NCBI RefSeq assembly: GCF_947500985.1 | Contig: NZ_CANMTX010000004.1 | Span: 1 to 64,000, forward strand | Origin: an uncultured Maribacter sp. | GTDB lineage: Bacteria; Bacteroidota; Bacteroidia; Flavobacteriales; Flavobacteriaceae | Direction of reading: 5' to 3' | DNA length: 64,000 nucleotides | Shown: piece by piece, positions 17,660-27,297 of the stretch | How the letters are laid out: each line of letters opens with the position of its first letter | Position numbering within the stretch: position 1 is the first letter of the stretch | Made by a program: the position numbers and the translations under genes | Notes under the pieces: generated by a model | Seen by the model: only the letters and a program-made list of their open reading frames with translations | Told to the model about the DNA's origin: nothing | The model's database searches: none

Positions 17660-19327
17660 ATGAAAAATATAAAATTTACCAATTTAGAACGCCAAAAAAA
17701 GATAGATAACCTAGAATCGGAAGATTTTGATTTGGTTGTAATCGGTGGTGGAATTACTGGTGGAGGTATAGCCTTAGATGCTGCATCGCGTGGGTTAAAA
17801 GTAGCCTTGTTAGAAAAAGGGGATTTTGCTTCTGGTACGAGTAGTAAATCTACCAAACTGATACATGGCGGACTCCGATATTTAAAGCAATTTGATTTTT
17901 GGTTGGTGAAAGAAGTAGGATCTGAGCGCGCCATTGTACATAAATTGGCTCCTCATTTAGTACTTCCAGAAAAAATGTTATTACCGTTAATAGAAAATGG
18001 TTCTTACGGTAAATGGTTGACATCTATTGGTCTTAAGGTATATGATATTTTAGCTCAGGTTTCAGGAGATGATAAGCGAAAAATGCTAGAAAAAAAGGAA
18101 GCCTTGAAATTGGAACCTTTATTGCCGAAAAAGATCCTGAACGGTGCCGGTTATTATGCTGAGTATAGAACAGATGATGCCCGTTTAACCATTGAGAATA
18201 TAAAAACAAGTCTTTTGTTTGGTGCACAGGCATTGAATTATGCCAAGGTAAATGAGTTTGTGTATGACAAGGAGAAAATTGCAGGTGTTAAGGCAATAGA
18301 TACAGTTACTGGCAAAGAATTTACAATCAAATCTAAATATGCAATCAGTGCTGCTGGTCCGTGGGTAGATGAATTGCGAAGCCTGAACAATTCTAAAAAA
18401 GGAAAACAACTTCATTTGACTAAAGGGGTTCACTTGGTTTTTCCGTACGAAAAACTACCAGTGAAACAATCTTGTTATTTTGATATACCCGATGGCAGAA
18501 TGATGTTTGCCATACCAAGAGGTAAAATTACCTATGTAGGTACAACAGATACCAACTTCAATGATAATAAAGATAATGTAAGAACAGATCTTGCAGATGC
18601 CATTTATTTGATTTCTGCGGTGAATAATATGTTTCCTGATATTAACTTAGAGTTAGACGATATTGTTTCTTCTTGGGCAGGTTTAAGACCATTAATACAT
18701 GAAGAAGGTAAATCTGCTTCAGAGCTATCAAGAAAAGATGAAATTTTTGTATCAGATACGGGTTTAATCAGTATTGCAGGTGGGAAACTTACAGGCTATC
18801 GTAAAATGGCAGAAAGAGTAGTAGATCGTATTGCTAAGAAAATGGAAGAGGAGTATGATACCGAATTAAAAGAATGTTACACTGAGAAAATATTTCTATG
18901 TGGAAATGTAGATTTCAAGAAATTCAAACATGTAAAAAAATACATTGATGAGGTGTATGACCAAATCAAAGAAGAGGGTTTTACAAAGCACGATGCTTGG
19001 TTTTTAGTAACCAACTATGGTAAACAGACAGAAACTATTTTTGAAAATTATAAGGGTATTGTAGAAGATGATAAATACGTGCGTTTAGCCAAGGCAGAAT
19101 TAGCTTTTGGCATTGATTATGAAATGATACAAACCCCTATGGATTTCTTCATTCGAAGAACTGGTAGGCTATATTTCGATATTGATAGCATTAGAACTCT
19201 TATGGAACCTTTGATGAAAGAGTTTCAAATTAGGTTTAAGGTTACTGATGTTGTAGTCGAAGAATGGAGAACAACCTTGAACGCAGAATTAAAAGAACAT
19301 TCAGATTTTTCTTTGGAAAGGCGTTAA
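17660..19327 (+). CDS. glpD: FAD-dependent glycerol-3-phosphate dehydrogenase
   Basis: The preferred start is ATG 17660 (MKNIKFTNLERQ), giving 555 residues; the frame is open upstream to a TTG inside the predicted promoter. An FAD-binding Rossmann motif VVIGGGITGGGIALDAASRG lies near residue 25. It is followed by the GTSSKSTKLIHGGLRYL block typical of GlpD and by the AISAAGPWVDEL, GTTDTN and SIAGGKLTGYRKMAE blocks. It oxidises glycerol-3-phosphate to dihydroxyacetone phosphate and passes electrons to quinone at the inner membrane. It converges on gpsA, sharing the stop palindrome TTAA. Confidence 0.95.
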   Translation: MKNIKFTNLERQKKIDNLESEDFDLVVIGGGITGGGIALDAASRGLKVALLEKGDFASGTSSKSTKLIHGGLRYLKQFDFWLVKEVGSERAIVHKLAPHLVLPEKMLLPLIENGSYGKWLTSIGLKVYDILAQVSGDDKRKMLEKKEALKLEPLLPKKILNGAGYYAEYRTDDARLTIENIKTSLLFGAQALNYAKVNEFVYDKEKIAGVKAIDTVTGKEFTIKSKYAISAAGPWVDELRSLNNSKKGKQLHLTKGVHLVFPYEKLPVKQSCYFDIPDGRMMFAIPRGKITYVGTTDTNFNDNKDNVRTDLADAIYLISAVNNMFPDINLELDDIVSSWAGLRPLIHEEGKSASELSRKDEIFVSDTGLISIAGGKLTGYRKMAERVVDRIAKKMEEEYDTELKECYTEKIFLCGNVDFKKFKHVKKYIDEVYDQIKEEGFTKHDAWFLVTNYGKQTETIFENYKGIVEDDKYVRLAKAELAFGIDYEMIQTPMDFFIRRTGRLYFDIDSIRTLMEPLMKEFQIRFKVTDVVVEEWRTTLNAELKEHSDFSLERR

Positions 19328-20325
19328 TCTAATTTATCAGTTAAATCAAGAAATACCTTTTTAGGATTCTTATTCTCATAGAGAACTTTATAAACAGCGT
19401 CAATTATAGGAGTTTTGACCTTTTTTGTAAAGTTCTCTTTTATGTTATAAGCACTTTTGGCGGCATAATATCCTTCTGCGATCATACTCATTTCCATCTG
19501 CGCACTTTTTACAGTGTATCCTTTACCAATCATATTACCGAACATTCTGTTTCGGCTAAAAATTGAGTACCCTGTTACTAATAAATCACCTAAATAGGCA
19601 GATTTATTAATATTGCGGTCTAATTTATGAATACGCTTGGTGTACCGTTTCATTTCACGTATGGCATTACTCATTAATACACTCTGAAAATTATCACCAT
19701 AACCCAATCCGTGAGCAATACCCGCCGCTATAGCATATATATTCTTTAGCATAGCAGCATATTCAGTACCAATAATATCTTTACTAATGCTGGTTTTAAT
19801 ATAATTACTAGCAAGATTATTGGCAACCAATTCTGCCTTTTCAGTATCTGCGCAAGCAATGGTTAAATAAGATAATCGTTCCATAGCCACTTCTTCAGCA
19901 TGGCAAGGACCGGTAATAACACCTATATTTTCAAAAGGTATCTCATACGTATTATGAAAATGCTCGCCTACTATCAATCCAGATTCTGGTACAATACCTT
20001 TTATGGCTGAAAAGATGATTTTATCCTTCAACGATACCGTTAGTTTTTCTAATTCTCCCACCAAAAAAGCAGAAGGAATAGCGAAAATTAAAACATCGGC
20101 ATAGTTGACAGCTTCGTTAATATCGTTTGTCAATACTAATTGTTCGGTCTTAAATTCTACCGAAGTCAGGTAATTTGGGTTGTGCTTTTGAGTTTTAATA
20201 TGGGCAATAGCATCTGTATTACGCATGTACCAACCAACTTTTTCTTGGTTATTGGTCAACATTTTAACTATAGCCGTTGCCCAACTTCCACCACCTAAAA
20301 CCGCAAATTTCGCATCCTTGTTCAT
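19324..20325 (-). CDS. gpsA: NAD(P)H-dependent glycerol-3-phosphate dehydrogenase
   Basis: The 333-residue enzyme reduces dihydroxyacetone phosphate to glycerol-3-phosphate for phospholipid synthesis. The N-terminal Rossmann motif is VLGGGSWATAIVKML. AIPSAFL, SAIKGIVPESG, GPCHAEEVA and the C-terminal-domain block NIYAIAAGIAHGLGYGDN include the catalytic lysine region. YLGDLLVTGYS is also typical. The gene faces glpD, so the catabolic and biosynthetic glycerol-3-phosphate dehydrogenases are encoded tail to tail, overlapping by four bases. Confidence 0.95.
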   Translation of the reverse strand: MNKDAKFAVLGGGSWATAIVKMLTNNQEKVGWYMRNTDAIAHIKTQKHNPNYLTSVEFKTEQLVLTNDINEAVNYADVLIFAIPSAFLVGELEKLTVSLKDKIIFSAIKGIVPESGLIVGEHFHNTYEIPFENIGVITGPCHAEEVAMERLSYLTIACADTEKAELVANNLASNYIKTSISKDIIGTEYAAMLKNIYAIAAGIAHGLGYGDNFQSVLMSNAIREMKRYTKRIHKLDRNINKSAYLGDLLVTGYSIFSRNRMFGNMIGKGYTVKSAQMEMSMIAEGYYAAKSAYNIKENFTKKVKTPIIDAVYKVLYENKNPKKVFLDLTDKLD

Positions 20326-20435
20326 GGTGTAAATTTACCGATTTTTTAGGTCCTCTTAATATGATTTGTATCAGTCTTATATAATTTTTGGCATAGAGAT
20401 TGTTTTATGGTTAATAACCTATTAAATGAAAACAT

Positions 20436-21350
20436 ATGAAAACTATAAAACTACTTACAGGATATTTCCTATTAGCCACCTTAATGGTTTCGTGTTATAC
20501 AGAAGTAATTATTGAGGATGATTTTATAGAAGAGTCGGCTTTTAATACCGATCAAGTTTTACAAAGCTATGATTTATGGTATGTAGATATTAATGCGACG
20601 CGTGGTAATGGTGAAGTGCCTTTTTTACAAAGAGCGTTTACAGTGTCTTTTGATCGCGGAGTGTTATATGCAAATAATAACATTGTTGGTATCGGTAAAA
20701 CGGGTGGTGGCTATGGTATTGATGTAGGTACTTATGGTACGCTTAGAGGTACTGTTGATATTGCTCATGATATTGATGGATCTTGGTTTCTAGAAGTTTT
20801 TGCGGTAAACAATAATACAATAGAGTTGTATGATGCAAGTTCAGATACCTCTTATTACTTAATAGGATACCAGACTAACAATTTTGATTATGACACGGTC
20901 TTCTATGACAACATCAATTATTTCATACAGGAATATGATGCTTGGGAGAAAATATACACCAGTGAAGCAGGAGCGTTAAATGACTTTGACAACGAAAATT
21001 ACTTGCAGTTTTTACCAAATTTTTTCAGGTCTTCAGTAAATGCGCCAAATACTAATGTTTCTAATTTACAGTGGGATTTTGAAGGAGAATATCAAGTCTA
21101 TGATATACAGGGAGACAACTCATTAAAAACGTTAACCCTAGATTATGATTTCTTTGGTAACGATTATTTTGAATTATATGTTATTAACGATTCTACTATA
21201 GAATTGTATCACCCAGATAGCGGTACAACTTATGAATTTAGAGGTAGAGGATACCAAGAGTATTTAAAATCTGCAAAAGGTTCAGAAAGTAAGAAAAGAA
21301 TAAAATCTTCTAACCCTACTATGAATGTAGAACGTAAGAAGGCAAAATAG
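20436..21350 (+). CDS. Conserved flavobacterial lipoprotein, function unknown
   Basis: The 304-residue protein has a lipoprotein signal ending LMVSC (Cys near 20). Two similar beta-rich halves follow: the first contains YDLWYVDINATRGNGEVPF and the second QWDFEGEYQVYDI, with NNTIELYDASSDTSY echoed by DSTIELYHPDSGTTY. The tail is basic (KKRIKSS, ERKKAK). Homologues in flavobacteria are often labelled 'nicotinic acid mononucleotide adenylyltransferase', but no HxGH nucleotidyltransferase motif is present, so that name looks wrong. It probably sits in the envelope. No neighbour explains it. Confidence 0.75.
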   Translation: MKTIKLLTGYFLLATLMVSCYTEVIIEDDFIEESAFNTDQVLQSYDLWYVDINATRGNGEVPFLQRAFTVSFDRGVLYANNNIVGIGKTGGGYGIDVGTYGTLRGTVDIAHDIDGSWFLEVFAVNNNTIELYDASSDTSYYLIGYQTNNFDYDTVFYDNINYFIQEYDAWEKIYTSEAGALNDFDNENYLQFLPNFFRSSVNAPNTNVSNLQWDFEGEYQVYDIQGDNSLKTLTLDYDFFGNDYFELYVINDSTIELYHPDSGTTYEFRGRGYQEYLKSAKGSESKKRIKSSNPTMNVERKKAK

Positions 21351-21370
21351 TTTTTAGGTTGATTGTCTCA

Positions 21371-21402
21371 AAAGTGCCCTATTTGTAGTAGGGCATTTTT
21401 TA
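21371..21402 (+). terminator. Rho-independent terminator
   Basis: A 7-bp stem TGCCCTA/TAGGGCA (21375-21381 with 21389-21395) with a 7-base loop and T run follows the lipoprotein gene. It abuts the 3' end of the convergent DUF421 gene. Confidence 0.8.
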
Positions 21403-21927
21403 TACGGTAGATTTAACGTCTTCTACAATAACAGCATCAATATCTATAGGCTTATCTGAATGAAGAACCGATATATCGCCTGTAGTTTCAAAAATGACAG
21501 CTTTTACTTGTGACAATTGTAAAACATTTGCCTCTCTAAGTTTTCCCATTAGGTCTGCTTTGCTTACTAATGCTTTGTTTAAATTTTCTTTTAAGATGGC
21601 ACCATTTTTCATTAGAAGAATTGGGCTATTGGTTATTACTTTTTGTGCTGCATCAGACGATGATAACAGCTTAGCGAATAAAGCTTGTAGACCCGCAAGT
21701 AATGCTATAGAAACCATAGCGGGCATTAAGCTTGAAACAGGTTTGTTGACCGCATCGGCTAAGATAGATCCCATGGCAATAGTAACTGCAAAATCAAAAC
21801 TGGTCATTTTAGCGAATGTTCTTTTACCTGTTACGCGTGTAATGAACATCATATATAAATAGATAAAAACCGCAGCTACGCATATTTGCAAAACGGTTTT
21901 TAGTGAAAGCGGGTCAAAAATTTCCAT
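21400..21927 (-). CDS. DUF421 (YetF/YcaP-like) membrane protein
   Basis: The 175-residue protein has three N-terminal membrane helices, with the signature FITRVTGKRTFAKMTSFDFAVTIAMG split over helices 1-2 and GSILADAVNKP. A soluble alpha/beta C-terminal domain carries ILLMKNGAILKENL and KADLMGKLREANVLQLSQV. The family is widespread and its biochemical function is unsettled; B. subtilis YetF-type proteins are linked to spore and envelope processes. Its gene is transcribed alone. Confidence 0.85.
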   Translation of the reverse strand: MEIFDPLSLKTVLQICVAAVFIYLYMMFITRVTGKRTFAKMTSFDFAVTIAMGSILADAVNKPVSSLMPAMVSIALLAGLQALFAKLLSSSDAAQKVITNSPILLMKNGAILKENLNKALVSKADLMGKLREANVLQLSQVKAVIFETTGDISVLHSDKPIDIDAVIVEDVKSTV

Positions 21928-22051
21928 AGTTAAGTTTTAGAAGTTATACCTGGTCCTTTTGAAGGGTGAATTCAGGTTAAAAATGTACTCCACTAAAAAT
22001 AACAGTATCTCGTTTTAAATGTTTCCTCTATTGCTTAGAGTTCTAGTTCAT

Positions 22052-22900
22052 TTAATCGCGCTGCAATCTCTTTTTAAATGCTGATGGATTTTCCCCTGTT
22101 ACTTTCTTAAAAGTTCTGTTGAAGTAGGAGAGGCTTTCAAATCCGCATTCAAAACAGGTTTCACTAACATTTTTTCCGGTAAGTAATAAACGTTTAGATT
22201 GACTAATGCGATATTGATTTAAGAACTCTATAAAAGTACTACCCGTTGCTTTTTTAAAGTAGCGACAAAAAGCAGGCTTGGTCAAATTACAGAATTTAGC
22301 GACCTCATCAACAGATATTTTACCTTGGTAGCGTTCATCGATCAAAGCATAAATATCACGAATTCTACTTTGCTCCTTTTTACTGTATTTATTCTTATAA
22401 GGTTTCTTGTGTAGCAATTCAAACTCATTACTTTGAGATAGCCTTTTAAGAATATTCATGATTGCCATAAAATATTCAAAAGGTTTTAGGGTGTGAAGTT
22501 CCTTTAACAATTCACCTACCACTTTTTTAGTTTCCCCGTGAAAAGCAATTCCGTATCTAGAAAGATCTAATAGTCTATTTAAATTTTTCAATTCAGGTAT
22601 AGGGTCTACAAAATCACTCTTAAAAGAAGGCTTAATATGCAAGACTTCTTCACGGTACGTCGTTTTTACACCATAGTCAAAGTTTAAATGCGGTATGTTA
22701 GAACCTATCAGTACAAGGTCATTTTCTTCATACTCAGAAATATGGTCACCTACATGTCTTGTTCCATTAGCACCTTCAATATAAACGATTTCATATTCAG
22801 GATGAAAATGCCAATAAAATAGATGGCTCAACTTGGGGTCATGCAATAGTCTGAACGGACTTTTAGATGCGGGATCAATGGTTTCTAGTTCAATCTTCAT
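22052..22900 (-). CDS. AraC-family transcriptional regulator
   Basis: The 282-residue regulator has an N-terminal cupin sensor domain (about 1-150, with FYWHFHPEYEIVYIEG and DLVLIGSNIPH). The C-terminal AraC double helix-turn-helix (about 180-280) carries ISVDEVAKFCNLTKPAFCRYFKK and the conserved ending SETCFECGFESLSYFNRTFKK. The cupin His/Glu residues suggest a small-molecule ligand. It is divergent from the PhyH dioxygenase gene, with 145 bases between, so that gene is the most likely target. Confidence 0.9.
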   Translation of the reverse strand: MKIELETIDPASKSPFRLLHDPKLSHLFYWHFHPEYEIVYIEGANGTRHVGDHISEYEENDLVLIGSNIPHLNFDYGVKTTYREEVLHIKPSFKSDFVDPIPELKNLNRLLDLSRYGIAFHGETKKVVGELLKELHTLKPFEYFMAIMNILKRLSQSNEFELLHKKPYKNKYSKKEQSRIRDIYALIDERYQGKISVDEVAKFCNLTKPAFCRYFKKATGSTFIEFLNQYRISQSKRLLLTGKNVSETCFECGFESLSYFNRTFKKVTGENPSAFKKRLQRD

Positions 22901-23045
22901 GGGTTAAATGTAACAAAATTGCATATAAATTGAGTTACACGTGCCTTAAAAATCAATATCGTTCAAATTATGGTCAATATTACGGTAGTTTAAGTTCCTC
23001 GCGCTCAGTAGTTTTATATCACTCAACAACTTAAATTCATATACG

Positions 23046-24020
23046 ATGCAGCAAATAAACAATAAGGTTGAACAAGGTAATAAAGCGCATAAGGATATAC
23101 CCGGTAATCCATCAACGGCAACAAGCAGTAAACAAAAATTGAATGATCGATCTAACGGTAAACCACTTCGTGTACTCAGCGAGGAAGATTGGAAATTCTG
23201 GATGGAAAATGGCTATGTCGTAATAAAGAATGCAGTACCCTTGGAGCAAGCAAAAGCTACGGCAGATTTTCTTTGGATGTTTGATGAAAAGAGTCCTACA
23301 GATTCTTCAACATGGTATGCACCACCAAGAGCAGAGATGCAAATGAAAGAGTTGACTGGTACAGGTATGGTTGAGGTTTACAACCATCAACATTTATGGA
23401 ACAATAGACAAACGCAAAGAGTATATGATGCTTTTGTAGATGTTTGGGGAACAGAAAAACTTTGGGTGACAATAGATAGGGCAAATTTAAATTTTCCGTT
23501 ACCACCAGGGGTAGATAAGAAAGGATTCATTCATTGGGATTATGACCCGGAAACAAAACCACAAAATGTACAAGGAGTATTGGCATTAGCTGACCAAGAT
23601 GACGAGAATATGGGAGGCTTTCAATGTATACCTTGGTTATACCGTAATTACGATTCTTGGAAACTGACACAGCTAGAAGATAGAGATCGCTTTCAGCCTT
23701 CATTAGATGATTTGGAAGATAAAATCGTAAAAGTGAAAATGAAGGCAGGTGATCTGTTAATTTTCAATAGTACGGAACCTCATGGTATAAGACCCAATAA
23801 ATCAAAAGATAAAGTTCGTATAGCGCAGTACATTTCAATGATGCCAGCAGAGCCGGAAAATGAAGAAATGCGTCATTGGAGAGTTAATTCTTGGAAGAAC
23901 AAAATAGCCCCAGAAGGGTATGCATTTCCGGGTGATCCACGTAAATGGGAGCAAACCAAATATGATACTGCTAAATTATCACCTTTAGGAGAGAAATTAT
24001 TAGGTCTAAAAGCCTGGTAG
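23046..24020 (+). CDS. Phytanoyl-CoA dioxygenase (PhyH) family protein
   Basis: The 324-residue Fe(II)/2-oxoglutarate dioxygenase-like protein has the metal triad H163-x-D165 (in FIHWDYD) and distal H246 (in EPHGIRPN), with a downstream Arg in VRIAQY for 2-oxoglutarate. The first 40 residues are polar and possibly disordered. The family hydroxylates diverse acyl or small-molecule substrates, and the substrate here is unknown. The divergent AraC-type regulator probably controls it. Confidence 0.85.
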   Translation: MQQINNKVEQGNKAHKDIPGNPSTATSSKQKLNDRSNGKPLRVLSEEDWKFWMENGYVVIKNAVPLEQAKATADFLWMFDEKSPTDSSTWYAPPRAEMQMKELTGTGMVEVYNHQHLWNNRQTQRVYDAFVDVWGTEKLWVTIDRANLNFPLPPGVDKKGFIHWDYDPETKPQNVQGVLALADQDDENMGGFQCIPWLYRNYDSWKLTQLEDRDRFQPSLDDLEDKIVKVKMKAGDLLIFNSTEPHGIRPNKSKDKVRIAQYISMMPAEPENEEMRHWRVNSWKNKIAPEGYAFPGDPRKWEQTKYDTAKLSPLGEKLLGLKAW

Positions 24021-24074
24021 AGAGATAATATGGTAATAATCTGCTTGTTAGTGGCGAGGCCAATAAATATGACT

Positions 24075-24082
24075 TATTTTTG
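24075..24082 (+). promoter_or_regulatory. -7 box (TATTTTTG) for SulP transporter gene
   Basis: An exact TAnnTTTG match lies 20 bases before ATG 24103, implying a 5' leader of only about 14 bases. Confidence 0.6.
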
Positions 24083-24102
24083 CGCCCTTAAATTCATCGG
24101 GC

Positions 24103-25734
24103 ATGCAGAAATACCTCAATATTTTCGATTTCAATCAGAAAGTAGATTATAAAAATGAAATTTTAGCAGGATTAACGGTTGCAATGACAATGATCCCAGA
24201 ATCATTGATGTTTGCTATTCTTGCAGGGTTTTCGCCATTAGTAGGTTTGTATGGTGCTTTTATCATGGGCTTGGTTACAGCGATTTTTGGTGGAAGACCT
24301 GGGTTAATTTCTGGTGGAGCAGGGGCAACAGTAGTTGTATTAATGGCATTAATGAATTCTCATGGTTTAGAATATGTTTTTGCAGCAGTTGCTTTGGCAG
24401 GTGTTTTTCAATTGATTGTTGGATTTTTAAAGCTTGGTAAATTTATTCGCTTAGTACCTCAGCCTGTAATGTTTGGGTTTGTTAATGGTTTGGCCATAAT
24501 TATTTTTATGGCACAAATGGATCAATTTAAAGTTGGCGTAGGCGATGCTGCGGTTTGGTTAACAGGTACAACATTGTATACTATGGTTGGCTTGGTGCTG
24601 TTTACCATTGCAATAATCGTTTTTGTTCCCAAACTTACTAAAGCGGTTCCAGCTTCATTGATAGGAATCATTGTAGTGTTTCTAGTAGTATATTTTCTAA
24701 AAATAGAAACTAAACAAGTGGTAGACATTATTAATCAAGATACGCTACCAGGAGAAGAGTTGAAGTCACTTAGTGGATCTTTACCTTCTTTTCATATACC
24801 AACTATTCCCTTTACCCTTGAAGCCTTTAAGATTATTTTACCTTACGGATTAATAATGGCAGCGGTAGGACTTACCGAAGGCTTACTTACCTTGAACTTG
24901 GTAGATGAGATTACAAATACAAAAGGTAACAGTAACAGAGAGTGTTTGGCACAAGGCGGCGCAAATATATTGAACGGTTTCTTTGGTGGTATGGGTGGTT
25001 GCCCAATGATTGCACAGACTTTGGTAAACCTGTCAGCAGGTTCAAGGGCAAGATTATCTGGTATCATTGCTGCATTAACCATATTATTAATCATATTGTT
25101 TGGTGCACCGGTAATAGAATTAGTGCCTATAGCTGCCTTGGTAGGTGTTATGGTAATGGTTTCCGTAGGTACATTTGAGTGGGCAAGTTTCAAGGCTTTA
25201 AGAAGAATGCCAAGGTCAGATATTTTTGTAATGATATTGGTTACTTTAATTACCGTAGTACTTCATAATTTGGCATTAGCGGTATTGATAGGGGTAATTA
25301 TATCGGCATTGGTATTTGCGTGGGAAAGTGCCAAGAGAATTAGAGCAAGAAAATATGTAGATGAAAACGGGGTAAAGCATTATGAAATATATGGTCCTTT
25401 ATTCTTTGGTTCAACTACGCTTTTTAATGAAAAATTTGATGTCCAAAGTGATCCAAGCGAAGTTATTATCGATTTCAGAGAAAGTCGTGTTTCAGATATG
25501 AGCGGTATAGAGGCATTAAACAAGATTACCGAACGCTATGCCCAAGTGGGTAAAAAAGTTCATTTACGTCACTTGAGTAATGACTGTATACGTTTATTAG
25601 CTGCCGCAGATGATATTATAGATGTAAATGTTATGGAAGATCCTACCTACAAAGTTATGGTAGACAAGCCTCTTTCAAAATCAAAAGAAGATGAACCCGA
25701 AACTAAAAATCCTTTTAAGTTGTGGGGGTTATAA
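24103..25734 (+). CDS. SulP family anion transporter with STAS domain
   Basis: The 543-residue SLC26/SulP-type permease has the N-terminal AGLTVAMTMIPESLMFAILAG signature (here read as two adjacent blocks) and about 10-12 membrane helices. A C-terminal cytoplasmic STAS domain (about 435-525) contains VIIDFRESRVSDMSGIEAL, with Ser in the DMS position used for regulation in anti-sigma-antagonist relatives. The family moves sulfate, bicarbonate or other anions with H+ or Na+. The specific anion cannot be read from sequence, and no sulfate-assimilation gene is adjacent. Confidence 0.92.
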   Translation: MQKYLNIFDFNQKVDYKNEILAGLTVAMTMIPESLMFAILAGFSPLVGLYGAFIMGLVTAIFGGRPGLISGGAGATVVVLMALMNSHGLEYVFAAVALAGVFQLIVGFLKLGKFIRLVPQPVMFGFVNGLAIIIFMAQMDQFKVGVGDAAVWLTGTTLYTMVGLVLFTIAIIVFVPKLTKAVPASLIGIIVVFLVVYFLKIETKQVVDIINQDTLPGEELKSLSGSLPSFHIPTIPFTLEAFKIILPYGLIMAAVGLTEGLLTLNLVDEITNTKGNSNRECLAQGGANILNGFFGGMGGCPMIAQTLVNLSAGSRARLSGIIAALTILLIILFGAPVIELVPIAALVGVMVMVSVGTFEWASFKALRRMPRSDIFVMILVTLITVVLHNLALAVLIGVIISALVFAWESAKRIRARKYVDENGVKHYEIYGPLFFGSTTLFNEKFDVQSDPSEVIIDFRESRVSDMSGIEALNKITERYAQVGKKVHLRHLSNDCIRLLAAADDIIDVNVMEDPTYKVMVDKPLSKSKEDEPETKNPFKLWGL

Positions 25735-25755
25735 GAGCTTGCATATTGGAGCTTG

Positions 25756-26031
25756 TTATGATGCATAAGTATAGATAGCATAAAAAGCTGCTAAGACTAT
25801 TGTTATGGAAAGGATGTAAGTTCCTATTTCTTGTAGGCTGTCTTTTTTAGCTTGCGCTCTTATTTTATCACGCACTATTTTACGCTCTACATCTGTAAGT
25901 TCTTTAAAATGTAATTTAGTTTCTTTCGAGTAGTCTAGATAATCTTTACGCAAATCTCTAAAGCTTCTACTTTTTTTAAGCAGCGCCCTATTTGCCTTTA
26001 TTACTTTCATTGGTTGTCCTCCGTATCCCAT
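25756..26031 (-). CDS. Small single-pass membrane protein, unknown function
   Basis: The 91-residue protein has a basic N-terminal two thirds rich in Lys and Arg (NRALLKKSRSFRDLRKDY) and one C-terminal hydrophobic helix (about 68-88), a tail-anchored pattern. The start MGYGG is followed by an alternative Met at residue 8. Similar proteins occur in flavobacteria without known function. It lies 21 bases from the convergent SulP gene. Confidence 0.65.
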   Translation of the reverse strand: MGYGGQPMKVIKANRALLKKSRSFRDLRKDYLDYSKETKLHFKELTDVERKIVRDKIRAQAKKDSLQEIGTYILSITIVLAAFYAIYTYAS

Positions 26032-26193
26032 CGTTCTTTCTTTCTTATATGTAGTAAATTCGAAGGTTTTGTTACATATAATTAAATTATTCTTATTTTT
26101 TTGAACAATTCTTTAATACATTTATTGATTTTAATGCAAGATTGATTTTTCTCTTTATTGAGGAGAGTTTTAATAAATTAGAGTATCGGAAAT

Positions 26194-27297
26194 ATGAAGA
26201 GTAAAATAAGTTTGCTTATCGCAATTATAGGATTGATTATTTTTAACAGTTGTAAGGTGGAAGAGTCTATAAACGAAGAAGTTCTTTTCGTAGGAACGTA
26301 TACGGATAATGGTAGCGAGGGTATTTATAGATACAATTTAAACTTAGGTACTGGTGAATTGACAAACCAAACTTTAGTTGCTAAGATTAAAAACCCATCT
26401 TACATATCATTTTCTCCAGATAGAAATTCTTTATATGCCGTAAGCGAAGTAGATGATTATAAAAAGGACGATGGGTCAATTACCACATTCAGAGTAAAGG
26501 ATACTTCTCTTGTATATGTAGAAGAACAATCTACACATGGTGCTAACCCATGTTTTGTAGGTGTTAGTAATGATGGCAATCTAGTGGCAGCAGCAAACTA
26601 TTCTGGTGGTAATGTTGCAGTGTATAATGCGTTGGAAAATGGAAATCTAAAACCTTCTCCACAAATTATAGATCATAAAGTTTTAGATTCTACTAGGAAA
26701 GCTCATGCACATATGGCATCGTTTTTAAACGGAGAATTAATGGTGTCTGATTTAGGTCTTGACCGAATAAAAAAGTACACAGGGTCCAAGAATAACTTTG
26801 TTCCAAGCAATCAGAAAGAGTTAGTGGTTGCTGAAGGTGCAGGACCAAGACATTTTGTTGCTTCTAATGATGCAGAATTTCTTTATATAATCAATGAATT
26901 AAACTCTACCATAACAATGTTTCAGAAAGAGGAGGGCAAGTATTATGGTAAGCAAACGTATGATACTTTAGCATCAGATTTTGAAGGTGAGAGTTTTTGT
27001 GCTGATCTTCATTTATCACCAGACGGTAAATTTCTATATGGAACAAATAGAGGGGAGAATACAGTAGTAATATTTAAGGTAGATGAAACTACCGGAAAAT
27101 TAGAATTAGTAGGTAGAGAGTCTGTAAAAGGCGATTGGCCAAGAAACTTTAGTATAGACCCTACTGGTAAATATGTACTGGTAGCAAATCAACGTAGCAA
27201 CAATATTGTTGTTTTTAATAGAGATGCAGAAAATGGCACTCTAAGTTTTGTAAGCCAAGTTGATTTGCCTAGTCCAGTATGTTTAAAATTCTATTAA
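26194..27297 (+). CDS. Lactonase-family beta-propeller lipoprotein
   Basis: The 367-residue protein has a lipoprotein signal ending LIIFNSC (Cys near 20) and a seven-bladed propeller of the 6-phosphogluconolactonase/cycloisomerase-2 family (COG2706). Motifs include FVGTYTDNGSEGIYRY, the repeated blade pattern SPDRNSLYAV, HPNP-like ANPCFVGVS, and GAGPRHFVAS. The cytosolic members hydrolyse 6-phosphogluconolactone. An exported, lipid-anchored member probably acts on another sugar lactone in the periplasm or at the surface. It converges on thioredoxin and shares a TTAA stop palindrome. Confidence 0.85.
   Translation: MKSKISLLIAIIGLIIFNSCKVEESINEEVLFVGTYTDNGSEGIYRYNLNLGTGELTNQTLVAKIKNPSYISFSPDRNSLYAVSEVDDYKKDDGSITTFRVKDTSLVYVEEQSTHGANPCFVGVSNDGNLVAAANYSGGNVAVYNALENGNLKPSPQIIDHKVLDSTRKAHAHMASFLNGELMVSDLGLDRIKKYTGSKNNFVPSNQKELVVAEGAGPRHFVASNDAEFLYIINELNSTITMFQKEEGKYYGKQTYDTLASDFEGESFCADLHLSPDGKFLYGTNRGENTVVIFKVDETTGKLELVGRESVKGDWPRNFSIDPTGKYVLVANQRSNNIVVFNRDAENGTLSFVSQVDLPSPVCLKFY

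Noticed and set aside
24084-24102. Inverted repeat GCCC...GGGC ending at the start codon of the SulP transporter gene
   Set aside because: The left arm lies at or before the transcription start predicted from the -7 box, so it would not form in the message; 4 bp is also too short.
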